A stretch of DNA of 64,000 nucleotides from VRUE01 sp963703335. GTDB taxonomy: Bacteria; Actinomycetota; Thermoleophilia; Solirubrobacterales; 70-9. The stretch lies in assembly GCA_963703335.1 (NCBI GenBank), contig OY969812.1:1116001-1180000 (forward strand), given 5' to 3'. The notes below the pieces were generated by a model. That model had not been told where the DNA came from, ran no database searches, and saw only the letters and a program-made list of their open reading frames with translations. The stretch's first letter is position 1. Each line of letters begins with the position of its first letter. Shown here in pieces: positions 42,485-50,149 of the stretch. A program made the translations under genes and the position numbers.

Positions 42485-44664
42485 AGGCGAGCGCCCCAAT
42501 CGCGACGAGCGCGGAGTCGGCCGGCCGTGAGGGCGAGCAGAGCCGGGCCCGCTATCCGGACAGCGAGGGTTTCGTAGAGCGCGACGGGATGAACCTCTTC
42601 TACGAGCTCTACGGCGATGGCGAGGAGACCATCTTCCTGCTCCCCACGTGGTCGCTGGTCCATTCGCGCTTCTGGAAGATGCAGATCCCCTACTTCGCCC
42701 GTCACTTCCGGGTTCTCACGATGGATGGCCTCGGCAACGGCCGCTCCGACCGCTGTCGCGATCCGCGACGCTACGGAGCAGAGGAGTTCGCGCGCGACTG
42801 CCTGGCCGTGATGGACGCGACCGACACCGACCGGGCGGTGTCGGCCAGCTGGTCGCGGGGCGCTCAGTACCAACTGGAGATGTCGCGCCTTGCTCCCGAG
42901 CGCTTCGCAGGCGCTGCCTTCATCGGCCCGATGTTCCCGTACACGCCGTCCCACTGGTCGATCCTGGCCAGCCCAAGGACCCTGCCCATGTTCCGCAGGC
43001 CGGCGCCGGCCTATCGCTGGTGGTCTCGTATGAACGCCAACCACTGGCGCCAGGACTACCCGGCGTTCGCCGAGTGGTTCATCTCGCGGTGCTTGCCGGA
43101 GCCACACTCGACCAAGGGCATCGAGGACGGGGTCGGGTGGGCGCTCGACACCGATCCCGAGACGTTGATCGCCACCGCGGAAGGAGGAGTGCATCATCGT
43201 CGTCGCGTGCTGCGCGGCCTGGCCAAGGACATCGACTGCCCGGTGCTGGTCATCCATGGCGACCGCGACAAGATCACGCCTTACCGCGACGGCCGGGCCC
43301 TGGCCCGTCTCGGCGACGGACAGCTCGAGCGGGTTCGCGGCGCCGGCCACTTCCCCCACGCTCGCAAGCCCGTCCAGGTGAATCTCGCGCTGCGCGACTT
43401 CTCGGAGAACGCGTTCGGGCGCCGCCGCACTCGTCGCGACGCCAACGTCTACCGCCGGGACGACCGTCCCCGCGCCCTCTACGTCTCTTCGCCGATCGGG
43501 CTCGGCCACGCGCAGCGCGACATCGCAATCGCCCGTGAGATGCGCAAGCTCGAACCCGACCTGCAGATCGATTGGCTTGCCCAGGACCCGGTCACGCGGG
43601 TGCTCGAAGGCGAGGGGGAGCACATCCATCCCGCCAGCGCTCATCTGGCCAACGAGTCCCGGCACATCGAGTCGGAGTCCGCCGAGCACGACCTGCACTG
43701 CTTCCACGCGCTGCGCCGCATGGACGAGATCCTCGCCGCAAACTTCATGCTCTTCCACGACGTCGTGCGCGACGAGCGTTACGACCTTTGGATCGGAGAC
43801 GAGGCCTGGGAGCTCGATTACTACCTGCATGAGAACCCAGGTGAGAAGCGGGTCCCGTTCGCGTGGCTGACCGACTTCGTCGGCTTTCTGCCGATGGACG
43901 AAAGGAATGAGCGCGAAGGCTTCTTGACCGCCGACTACAACGCCGACATGGTCGACCACGTCGCCGAGCACCCCGAGGTTCGCGACATGGCGCTGTTCGT
44001 CGGCAACCCCGACGACATCGTCCCGGAGCGACTCGGACCGCAGCTGCCGGCGATCCGCGACTGGACCGAGCGCCACTTCGACTTCACTGGCTATGTGACC
44101 GGGTTTGACCCCGCCGACCTCGGCGATCGCACCAGGCTACGTGCCGAGCTGGGCTACGGCGACGACGAGCGGGTCTGCATCGTCACCGTCGGCGGCTCCG
44201 GCGTCGGGGCGGACCTGCTGCGACGAGTGATCGCCTCCTTTCCTGCGGCCAAGGAGAGGATCCCCGACCTGCGCATGATCGTCGTCGCGGGGCCGCGAAT
44301 CGACCCCGCCTCGCTTCCCTCGAATGCCGGTCTCGAGGTCGTCCCCTATGTGCACAACCTCTACCGCCACCTGGCGGCCTGTGACCTGGCAGTCGTCCAA
44401 GGCGGTCTCACGACGGCGATGGAGCTAACCGCGCAGAAGCGGCCGTTCCTCTACTTCCCGCTGCGCCACCACTTCGAGCAGAACTTCCACGTCCGCCATC
44501 GGCTCGAACGCTACGGAGCCGGTCGTCGCATGGACTTCGACGACTCCCCGCCAGAGCGGATCGCGGCGGCGATCGCCGAGGAGATCGGCAGCGACGTCGA
44601 ATACCGCGATGTCGAGGCCGACGGCGCCGCCCATGCCGCACGACGCCTCGTAGAGCTGCTCTAG
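42481..44664 (+). CDS. Fusion of an alpha/beta hydrolase and a glycosyltransferase-like domain
   Basis: A 727-residue two-domain protein. The N-terminal half is an alpha/beta hydrolase: oxyanion region FLLPTWSLVHSRFW, nucleophile in VSASWSRGAQY (SxSxG rather than GxSxG), catalytic Asp in LVIHGDRDKITPY and His in GAGHFPHARKP. The C-terminal half, from about residue 335, is a GT-B fold UDP-glycosyltransferase-like domain beginning ALYVSSPIGLGHAQRDIAI and ending with DLAVVQGGLTTAMEL, PFLYFPLRHHFEQNFHV. Both halves keep key residues, so a hydrolase and a glycosyl transfer step may act on the same molecule. The GTG start overlaps the TetR stop. Confidence 0.83.
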   Translation: MKASAPIATSAESAGREGEQSRARYPDSEGFVERDGMNLFYELYGDGEETIFLLPTWSLVHSRFWKMQIPYFARHFRVLTMDGLGNGRSDRCRDPRRYGAEEFARDCLAVMDATDTDRAVSASWSRGAQYQLEMSRLAPERFAGAAFIGPMFPYTPSHWSILASPRTLPMFRRPAPAYRWWSRMNANHWRQDYPAFAEWFISRCLPEPHSTKGIEDGVGWALDTDPETLIATAEGGVHHRRRVLRGLAKDIDCPVLVIHGDRDKITPYRDGRALARLGDGQLERVRGAGHFPHARKPVQVNLALRDFSENAFGRRRTRRDANVYRRDDRPRALYVSSPIGLGHAQRDIAIAREMRKLEPDLQIDWLAQDPVTRVLEGEGEHIHPASAHLANESRHIESESAEHDLHCFHALRRMDEILAANFMLFHDVVRDERYDLWIGDEAWELDYYLHENPGEKRVPFAWLTDFVGFLPMDERNEREGFLTADYNADMVDHVAEHPEVRDMALFVGNPDDIVPERLGPQLPAIRDWTERHFDFTGYVTGFDPADLGDRTRLRAELGYGDDERVCIVTVGGSGVGADLLRRVIASFPAAKERIPDLRMIVVAGPRIDPASLPSNAGLEVVPYVHNLYRHLAACDLAVVQGGLTTAMELTAQKRPFLYFPLRHHFEQNFHVRHRLERYGAGRRMDFDDSPPERIAAAIAEEIGSDVEYRDVEADGAAHAARRLVELL

Positions 44665-44811
44665 CTTCAAATCGTCCCGTTCGGCCGTGTCTTCTTCGAG
44701 GTCGCGCCAAACCAGGCACGAATAAACCGCGACCAACACCCGAGCGCCGCAACAAAACTGGTACCCGTTTGGTACCCGCACCCAACCCCCCAGTCTCGAC
44801 CCCGAGCAGAA

Positions 44812-44837
44812 AAAAGGCCCCGTTTCCGGGGCCTTTT
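44812..44837 (-). terminator. Former tRNA-fMet terminator at the left island end
   Basis: An 11-bp stem (AAAAGGCCCCG and its complement, TTTC loop) followed on the minus strand by a T run. It has the same position relative to the tRNA fragment as the terminator at 50293-50317 has to the intact tRNA gene, so it was probably its terminator before the island inserted. It also ends the fusion gene on the plus strand. Confidence 0.75.
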
Positions 44838-44884
44838 CCTATAGCGGGGGCAGGATTCGAACCTGCGACCTTCGGGTTATGAGC
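44837..44884 (-). other. attL: 48-bp duplicate of the 3' part of tRNA-fMet
   Basis: Identical over 48 bases to 50319-50366. It contains the 3' half of the initiator tRNA (anticodon CAT to the discriminator) and stops inside the anticodon stem, so it cannot make a tRNA. This is the classical trace of integrase-mediated insertion at a tRNA 3' end. Confidence 0.9.
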
Positions 44885-44910
44885 TTGATCCGTTGGATCG
44901 GCTGGACTAC

Positions 44911-44985
44911 GTGGAGCTAGGTTTCAAGCGGATTTCACGAAATGGAGCTACGTGGAGATCGGCTGGAATCTGTGGGGCATGTTGC
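44911..44985. repeat. Diverged 75-bp direct repeat, copy 2
   Basis: It matches 39922-39996 (about 80 percent identity over the ungapped alignment). It lies 26 bases inside the left end of the island, where attachment-site arm sequences of mobile elements are often found. Confidence 0.7.
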
Positions 44986-45211
44986 CCATTTGTTGCCCCA
45001 GCAGGGCGACCGGCAGCCTCGTTGATCCGCGAGTCATAATGGCGACATGGAGAAAGTTGTTGTCTGCACTCGCCTGCGCCGCCGAGCCAACCGGGCGACG
45101 CAGATGCGGGCCTTACTGCGACACGCTCGGCCCCATGGAGGCAATGCCGCCGAGCGAGTGAAGCAATTGCGACCACACAATTACCGGGGCTGAACTCGGG
45201 ACCCAGCGGGT
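44986..45211. other. Island end without a recognised gene
   Basis: I see no gene here. Short open frames exist on both strands but none has a ribosome binding site or a recognisable product. The minus-strand frames might be the last bases of a lost integrase gene; I cannot support this. Confidence 0.4.
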
Positions 45212-45604
45212 CTACACGGACGAAGCCGCCACGACGGAAACGTCGTCGTGGGCGATCGCTCCGCGCTTCTGGGCCCGCGCCGTCACAAGCGCCGGCTTGC
45301 GGCTTGCAGGCGCCACGTCGAGCACGAACTCGATTCCTAGGCGCCGAACGGCGTTGATGATCGTGTCGACCTCCGGGTTGTGCTCCCCAGACTCAAGCTT
45401 GACGACACGAGGCTGCGAAACACCCAGCTTCTTCGCCAGTGCCCTCTGGCTCAATTTGTGCTCAGCGCGATAACGCAGCAGCGTTGCCGCAAACTCTCGA
45501 GCAGGAGCGAGCCTCTGCCACTCCGCCCGAAAGCTCGGATCGGCCAGCTGCTCCTCGGCCAAGAGGGCATCGAAGTTCTTTTGTGAAGCCGCCACCGCGG
45601 TCAT
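45212..45604 (-). CDS. HigA-like XRE antitoxin
   Basis: A 130-residue protein with a helix-turn-helix in HKLSQRALAKKLGVSQPRVVKLESG and a C-terminal tail FVLDVAPASRKPALVT. It follows the toxin gene, the toxin-first order of higBA. An 18-bp palindrome lies directly before the chosen ATG; the alternative TTG start (45631) would be inside the toxin stop. The antitoxin probably represses the pair. Confidence 0.82.
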   Translation of the reverse strand: MTAVAASQKNFDALLAEEQLADPSFRAEWQRLAPAREFAATLLRYRAEHKLSQRALAKKLGVSQPRVVKLESGEHNPEVDTIINAVRRLGIEFVLDVAPASRKPALVTARAQKRGAIAHDDVSVVAASSV

Positions 45605-45622
45605 GATAATAGCTCTATTATC
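45605..45622. promoter_or_regulatory. Perfect palindrome before the antitoxin start
   Basis: GATAATAGCTCTATTATC reads the same on both strands and ends one base before the antitoxin ATG, between toxin stop and antitoxin start. It is probably the binding site of the antitoxin and may give the antitoxin its own control. Confidence 0.65.
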
Positions 45623-45627
45623 AGCCG

Positions 45628-45960
45628 TCAACCGTGGCGCTCCAAGCGATCGTTCGCCGCCGCGACCACTCGATCGAAGTCTTTCTTCTTCGCGGCCACC
45701 GCTAGAACCACAAATCGACCGCCGAATCGAGCATAGATCGGCCGAGCCTCACAAGCCCCCTGCTTCGGCCGCAGCTCAAACAGATTCGCCTCGCCCTTCA
45801 ACGACTTCATATGCGGCGACGGCAGGTCCGGCCCGAGGTCCTTCAGCTTTTGCACGACGTTGAAGACCGCCTTGCGATCTCCGCGGGACTTCACGTCCTC
45901 GAAGTCGATGACCGCATCGCTGTCGAAGTCCACGATCCAGGCTCCCTGCTGCTTGCCCAT
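45628..45960 (-). CDS. HigB/RelE-like toxin
   Basis: A 110-residue protein of the RelE/ParE superfamily. The layout is typical: a helical KAVFNVVQKLKDLGPDLPSP, then MKSLKGEANLFELRPKQG and a strand pair with RPIYARFGGRFVVLAVAAKK. Such toxins cut mRNA at the ribosome. The antitoxin gene follows at once. A partial inverted repeat (AGCGACA...TGTCGCT) just upstream, near 45964-45990, may be an operator. Confidence 0.82.
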   Translation of the reverse strand: MGKQQGAWIVDFDSDAVIDFEDVKSRGDRKAVFNVVQKLKDLGPDLPSPHMKSLKGEANLFELRPKQGACEARPIYARFGGRFVVLAVAAKKKDFDRVVAAANDRLERHG

Positions 45961-46044
45961 TTCAGCGACATTAGTCTTGGCAGTGTCGCTCAGTCCCTAA
46001 CGAACGACTTGATTGGCAGAAACAGCTCAGGAGTAGGCAGCCGT

Positions 46045-46611
46045 ATGAGGGAAGAAATAGAGATGTCACGCGAGCATTTAGCTCGCAGTCTCGCCAGAGG
46101 ACACACCTCACCTCGGCACTGGACTTTTGCGATCCGCATGCAGTTGGCACGTATTGATGCCACCCGACTGGAACTCTTCGAACTCGGGCCCGCGCGACAA
46201 CGCTATGACGCACTGGGGATCGATGTTCATTTCATGCTGATCGGAGTGCGACACATCCTTCGTTACCAAGCAAAGTACGTCGAGCTTATGGACGACGATC
46301 GGCTGCGGCTGGGACTAGAAGAGTTTGGGGCCACGGCAATCGACTCGGCCTACCTGCGCAACATGCTCGAGCACTTGGACGAATACGTCACCGGAAAAGG
46401 CGAACATCAGCAAAAGATCTCGGCAGCGCCCAGAGAACTACAGCCCATGTTCGTTGAGGCGAATGGCCAACCCGACGCCGACTTTGATTTCGTCCTCGGC
46501 GACCTATCAATACCGGTGAAAGCAACGGCTGAAGCAGCGATCGCGCTCGGCGAACTACTGGAAAAGGTCTGGGATGACCAATTCGGCCACCTGAGATCGA
46601 AGCGACGTTAA
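46045..46611 (+). CDS. Unknown helical protein with a HEPN-type RNxxxH motif
   Basis: A 188-residue protein, predominantly helical. Near residues 103-112 it has AYLRNMLEHLDEY, which contains R105-N106-x3-H110, the pattern of HEPN ribonucleases; the helical context before it (HILRYQAKYVELMD) also suits a HEPN bundle. The rest has a long C-terminal part (FDFVLGDLSIPVKATAEAA) without a known match. The gene is convergent with the defence operon, with a four-base stop overlap. I call the HEPN relation a hypothesis. Confidence 0.55.
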   Translation: MREEIEMSREHLARSLARGHTSPRHWTFAIRMQLARIDATRLELFELGPARQRYDALGIDVHFMLIGVRHILRYQAKYVELMDDDRLRLGLEEFGATAIDSAYLRNMLEHLDEYVTGKGEHQQKISAAPRELQPMFVEANGQPDADFDFVLGDLSIPVKATAEAAIALGELLEKVWDDQFGHLRSKRR

Positions 46612-47084
46612 GCGCGAGAAGCGCCAGTTGGCCAGATCACCGACATGGGCACTCCTTGTCGTCGTGCGTAGTCAACAACGTCTGCGGTGCCGCCGAGCCC
46701 TCCGGACCGCTCGCCGTCCCAAACGGCGAGGACCTCGTCGGCGAGGTCGACCACCCTGCGCCCCGCCGCCCAGAAGGCCTCCTCGCCGGGCGCTCGGTAG
46801 TCCAGCTCAACCACCTCTGTCGCCTCCCCTTTAAGCCGGTCGTAGGCGGTGCGCGCCTGGTTGGTCTGAAAGGACCGCTCGTAGTCCTGGCATGGAATTA
46901 CGGCCACCAGTGCACCGCCCTGCCTCAAGACCTCTTCGGCGAACAGTTGGTCGGCACCCTCCGCCAGCGAGCTGACGCCGCAGACCGCACCGCGCCGGGA
47001 GATCTCGACGCTGAGCGCGGATTTGATCCGGCGCTCGGTCGCGGCATCGAGTCCCTGGTGGCCGGTGATCCCGACGCGTTTCAC
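46608..47084 (-). CDS. SLOG-like nucleotide-binding protein
   Basis: A 158-residue single-domain Rossmann-like protein. The N-terminal VKRVGITGHQGLD and the later GVSSLAEGADQLFAEEVLRQG match the SLOG superfamily, which includes DprA, LOG and the C-terminal sensor of ThsA; family members bind NAD-derived or nucleotide ligands. The GTG start overlaps the caspase stop by four bases (GTGA). In this place it may bind or destroy the signal of the TIR proteins; this is inference. Confidence 0.7.
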   Translation of the reverse strand: MKRVGITGHQGLDAATERRIKSALSVEISRRGAVCGVSSLAEGADQLFAEEVLRQGGALVAVIPCQDYERSFQTNQARTAYDRLKGEATEVVELDYRAPGEEAFWAAGRRVVDLADEVLAVWDGERSGGLGGTADVVDYARRQGVPMSVIWPTGASRA

Positions 47085-48034
47085 AGGCGGCCGTCGTTCG
47101 CAAGCTTCCAGTAGAACCGCCCGAGCGGAGTCAGCCGGCAGGCGGTGCTGTGGATGGCAGCGTGGTACATGTGCGGCTGGTCGACTGGTACGACCAGGTG
47201 GGCCCGCGCGCAATCCTGGAGACAGCCGAAGATCTCCTCGTGCTCGGGGTTGGCGTGCTCCTCGCCAGCCTCAGGCTCGTAGCTCGGATCAAGCGGGAAA
47301 TCGTGCTCGGGATCGGGGAACCATTCCGGCAGACGCCGCAGAACCTCGGTTTTGACCTTCGGCTCGGCCACACGAAGGGGAAGGAGCCGCGAAACGTGGG
47401 ACTTCATCAGCGGGCGCTGCTGCCAGGCGCCGAGCGACTCGTCGACGTAGGCGTACACGGCAGCGACGGTCACCTTCCCCTGAACGTCGGCGGCACCACC
47501 GTCTAGGGCAGCACAAACGAGGCTCGTGAAAACACCGGCCCCGGCCACCTCGGCGGCCGTCTGGGTAGACCGGCTCGCGGTCAGGATCGAAACGCCCTCA
47601 CGAAGCGAGGCGTGCTGGTTGTCGATGGCGGGGACCTGACCGAGGTGCCCGCTGTGGCAGGAGTCGAGAATCAGCACCACCTCGTGAGCCCGGGAGTTGT
47701 TGGCGAGAGTGAGCACATCGCTGAGCGAGACACCCTCGTTGTACCGGGCGGCATCGACCGTGACGAGATAGCCGCCAAGGTCGTTCTCGGTGCCGTGGCC
47801 CGCAAAGTAGAGCAGGGCAACGTCCGCCTCGGCGCCGAAGAGCGCCTCGATCTCGCCAAGAAGGGTGGCGCGGTCGACCTGGTGCCCGTCGGAGGTGAGA
47901 AGCCTGCATTCGAAGTTCGGAGAGCCGTCCTGGTTGCGAGCGAGGAGATGCTCAACTGCGCGCGCGTCGTTGACGCAGCCCGCCAATGGCGCTTCGGGGT
48001 AGTCGTCGACACCAACGACCAGGGCGCGCCTCAT
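47081..48034 (-). CDS. Caspase-like protease (peptidase C14) with C-terminal extension
   Basis: A 317-residue protein. Residues 1-210 are a caspase fold with catalytic His80 in LLYFAGHGTEND and Cys126 in ILDSCHSGHLG. The C-terminal 100 residues (from about EVLRRLPEWFPDPEHD to FYWKLANDGRL) are not part of the protease and may sense a ligand or bind a partner; the end looks like a winged-helix region. It begins 12 bases after the second TIR gene, so the operon is tight. In type IV Thoeris-like systems a caspase is activated by a TIR-made cADPR-type signal; that role is inferred here. Confidence 0.82.
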   Translation of the reverse strand: MRRALVVGVDDYPEAPLAGCVNDARAVEHLLARNQDGSPNFECRLLTSDGHQVDRATLLGEIEALFGAEADVALLYFAGHGTENDLGGYLVTVDAARYNEGVSLSDVLTLANNSRAHEVVLILDSCHSGHLGQVPAIDNQHASLREGVSILTASRSTQTAAEVAGAGVFTSLVCAALDGGAADVQGKVTVAAVYAYVDESLGAWQQRPLMKSHVSRLLPLRVAEPKVKTEVLRRLPEWFPDPEHDFPLDPSYEPEAGEEHANPEHEEIFGCLQDCARAHLVVPVDQPHMYHAAIHSTACRLTPLGRFYWKLANDGRL

Positions 48035-48046
48035 CGACGAGTGGTA

Positions 48047-48460
48047 TTAGGCATTCTTGCCCTCGGTCATCATCTGCCGCACGGCGGCTGCGATCAGATT
48101 CCAGTCCCAGGCCATCGTCCGATTGCGCTGTAGGCCATTGGGAAGCGTGCTGGCCGACCCGGCGCCGTCGACGTAGACACCGAAGACCGGAACGTCCTGG
48201 CTCAGGGCCATTGCGACCTCCTTGGCAACGCCACCCGCGGACCGGATATGACGGCCGACCAACACGATGCACATGTTGGTCGCGGCAATCTTCTTGGTTA
48301 TCTCCGCTTCCCAGGTGCTCTGCGGCAGGCTGCTCTTGGAGGACCAGTCCTCGACGGTGAAGGGCGTTGGCGAGTTTTTCTTCGCCTGCCCGGCGAAGAG
48401 GATCTTCTCGGTCTGGTTGTTGTCGAAATCAAAGCTGACGAATGCGCGTGGGTCTGGCAA
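48047..48460 (-). CDS. TIR-like (ThsB/DUF1863 family) protein, second of two
   Basis: A 137-residue TIR-like protein. The N-terminal strand is AFVSFDFDNNQTEKILFAGQ, then PFTVEDWSSKSSLPQ, then CIVLVGRHIRSAGGVAKEVAMA with the likely catalytic Glu81. The TTG start is chosen because AGGAGG lies six bases before it and the protein begins at the fold. It would cleave NAD to make a cyclic ADP-ribose signal. It lies 26 bases after the paralogous gene. Confidence 0.78.
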   Translation of the reverse strand: MPDPRAFVSFDFDNNQTEKILFAGQAKKNSPTPFTVEDWSSKSSLPQSTWEAEITKKIAATNMCIVLVGRHIRSAGGVAKEVAMALSQDVPVFGVYVDGAGSASTLPNGLQRNRTMAWDWNLIAAAVRQMMTEGKNA

Positions 48461-48486
48461 GCGGGCCTCCTGGAAGTGGACTTGGT

Positions 48487-48867
48487 CTAGAGCGAATCGA
48501 TAAAACGAGCGACATTGGGCCAACTCCACGTGCGAATCGGAATCGCGCCCATCGCCCGTGGCCGAGTACGGAACCCTTTCTCGACCCAAAAGCCGCGAAT
48601 TGGCTTTCCCTCCTCGCGAGCGCATTTGATCTCCCAGAGCTGGCCGTCGGCCTGGCGGGTCCAGGAAGAGACGAGAACGATGACGCCTGCGCTTCGTTTG
48701 ATCCGGGCTCGGGTTCGAGTCTTCCAGGCCCGGTCATACGGTTTCTTCACCGACATGTCGGTGAAGCGGAAGGGCGTTTTAGGATGGACCTTCTGGCCGC
48801 TGAAGAGATTCCGCGTCCGCTCGTCCTCCTTTGCGAAGGCGATGAAGACGGTCTTTTCCGTCGCCAC
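48487..48867 (-). CDS. TIR-like (ThsB/DUF1863 family) protein, first of two
   Basis: A 126-residue TIR-like protein with the same order of elements: VFIAFAKEDERTRNLFSGQK, PFRFTDMSVKKPYDR, GVIVLVSSWTRQADGQLWEIKCA with likely catalytic Glu79, and EGKPIRGFWVEKG. The GTG follows GAGGAAAGG. It shares only weak identity with the second TIR protein, so the two may sense different triggers. It is the first gene of the operon. Confidence 0.78.
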   Translation of the reverse strand: MATEKTVFIAFAKEDERTRNLFSGQKVHPKTPFRFTDMSVKKPYDRAWKTRTRARIKRSAGVIVLVSSWTRQADGQLWEIKCAREEGKPIRGFWVEKGFRTRPRAMGAIPIRTWSWPNVARFIDSL

Positions 48868-49034
48868 AACAGGCCTTTCCTCGTTTCAAAAAAGCCTAGG
48901 GCACCAAATCGGTACGTCTCAGCGTTAATCCTGCAAATAACGGCATTTAATCTCGACCTAGGCGATCAGCCATCCCCAAGGGGCTATCCGTTCAGCCGTC
49001 GATGGCGCGCTGGTAGACGCTTGGCGGCTGGGAC

Positions 49035-49406
49035 CTAGGAAAGCAGGGGAAGGGTACGCAGGCGAATCCGAGAGGGTTCTATGACGACCAAGGCACCTTT
49101 GGCGAGGTCCTCTTCAACTGCCTGGAGGTTCGACAACAGGATCTCCGCCTGGTGCTCGGGCCGTCGTTGGGTGCCGTGGCGAAACAAGATGACCGAGGGT
49201 GAGCGCTCCCGACGCGTCGCAAGGAGCGTGCCGAAGTCCGTATCGGCAGAAACGACCACCCGCTGCTCCTGCTGAGCGCGCAAAAAGATCTCCTCGTCGC
49301 TCGCTGCTTGCAGGTCGTACTCGCGCACGTGGACGGCGTCATGCCCGGCATTCCCCAACTGCTCGGCAAGCGTCGGCGAGAGCGCGTTGTCGATAAGGAG
49401 CTTCAC
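49035..49406 (-). CDS. DUF5615 PIN-like toxin
   Basis: A 123-residue PIN-like protein of the DUF5615 family. Acidic residues are seen in MKLLIDNALSPTLAEQL, DAVHVREYDLQAASDEEIF and VVVSADTDFGTLL, the usual positions for this group. The start overlaps the stop of the DUF433 gene by four bases. It is expected to be a ribonuclease toxin held in check by the DUF433 protein. Confidence 0.83.
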   Translation of the reverse strand: MKLLIDNALSPTLAEQLGNAGHDAVHVREYDLQAASDEEIFLRAQQEQRVVVSADTDFGTLLATRRERSPSVILFRHGTQRRPEHQAEILLSNLQAVEEDLAKGALVVIEPSRIRLRTLPLLS

Positions 49407-49630
49407 CCCACGACAAGCGGCAACTCGCGCTCACTTACGGCCTCAGCCGCGTAGCGCATAGCCTCACGAACATCCTCGCCCTCTAGATCCGGATAGGCGG
49501 CGAGGATTTCCGGCTCGCTCATGCCGTCGGCAACCATTCCGACCACAGTCGCCACCGGGATGCGCAAACCGCGGATGCAGGGAACTCCGCCCATCTGGTC
49601 AGTCTGCACCGTGATCCGCGTAAAGCTCAT
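49403..49630 (-). CDS. DUF433 antitoxin-like protein
   Basis: A 75-residue protein with a DUF433 DNA-binding fold: GGVPCIRGLRIPVATVVGMV, then MSEPEILAAYPDLEGEDVREAMRYAA. The family is the usual partner of DUF5615. The ATG giving MSFTRIT is taken; an ATG twelve bases earlier is possible. It is the second toxin-antitoxin pair of the island. Confidence 0.85.
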   Translation of the reverse strand: MSFTRITVQTDQMGGVPCIRGLRIPVATVVGMVADGMSEPEILAAYPDLEGEDVREAMRYAAEAVSERELPLVVG

Positions 49631-49790
49631 TGGAGAAATCATGGCAGAGCTTCCAGTCGAGGTCGAGTTTGTTCGAGGAGGTCGTCGTCACGTCTGGGTT
49701 ATCCCTCAGCTCGCTTACCAAGGCCAGCCCTGTCGGGCTGACCTTGGGCCAAGGGCCTCGATGATCGTGTTGACGAGATCAACGGCAAAG

Positions 49791-49826
49791 AAACTCATCA
49801 ACATGCAAGGGCATGTTGATGAGTTT
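49791..49826 (+). terminator. Strong intrinsic terminator-like hairpin
   Basis: Sixteen-base perfect arms (AAACTCATCAACATGC) with an AAGG loop, followed by TTT on the plus strand. What it terminates is not clear, because no gene is seen just upstream on this strand. A small RNA is possible. Confidence 0.65.
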
Positions 49827-50089
49827 TTTGAAACTGCCCTTATCAGACCCCTGATCCATAAAAAGCCCTGCAAATTGCCTATTTCTAACTACGGATAGCC
49901 CCATTTTCCATAGAAAACCCTGCCTTCCTGTCAAGAACTTTTACCGGCCGTCAAACCCCTTTTTCCTAAAACCGGCCGGCAATCCACTCCTCCCCTGCTC
50001 TAGCTCCTATGTCCTATGACCCCCAATCCGAGCCTCCATCCAGCCTGCTCAGCTCCCCCAATGCTCGCTACGCACCACACGCCCGCGGA

Positions 50090-50140
50090 GTGCCGCTGAC
50101 CCCGGTCGATCACATCGTGGGCGGGTGGGGTCAGCGGCAC
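50090..50140. repeat. Inverted repeat near the right island end
   Basis: Fourteen-base perfect arms (GTGCCGCTGACCCC) around a 23-base loop. A second palindrome follows within ten bases. Such structures near an attachment site can bind recombination proteins. Confidence 0.65.
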
Positions 50141-50149
50141 GGAGCGGGC

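Noticed and set aside
44907..45176. Minus-strand frame as the remnant of an integrase
   Set aside because: It would be expected next to attL, but no integrase motif (R..HxxR..Y) is visible, so it cannot be supported.
45628..45960. ParE-type gyrase toxin instead of HigB
   Set aside because: The toxin-first order and an XRE antitoxin fit HigBA better, although a RelE/ParE distinction cannot be made by eye with certainty.
49641..49898. Plus-strand open frame beside the DUF433 gene (MAELPVEVEF...)
   Set aside because: It runs straight through a strong terminator hairpin, lacks a ribosome binding site and shows no family similarity.
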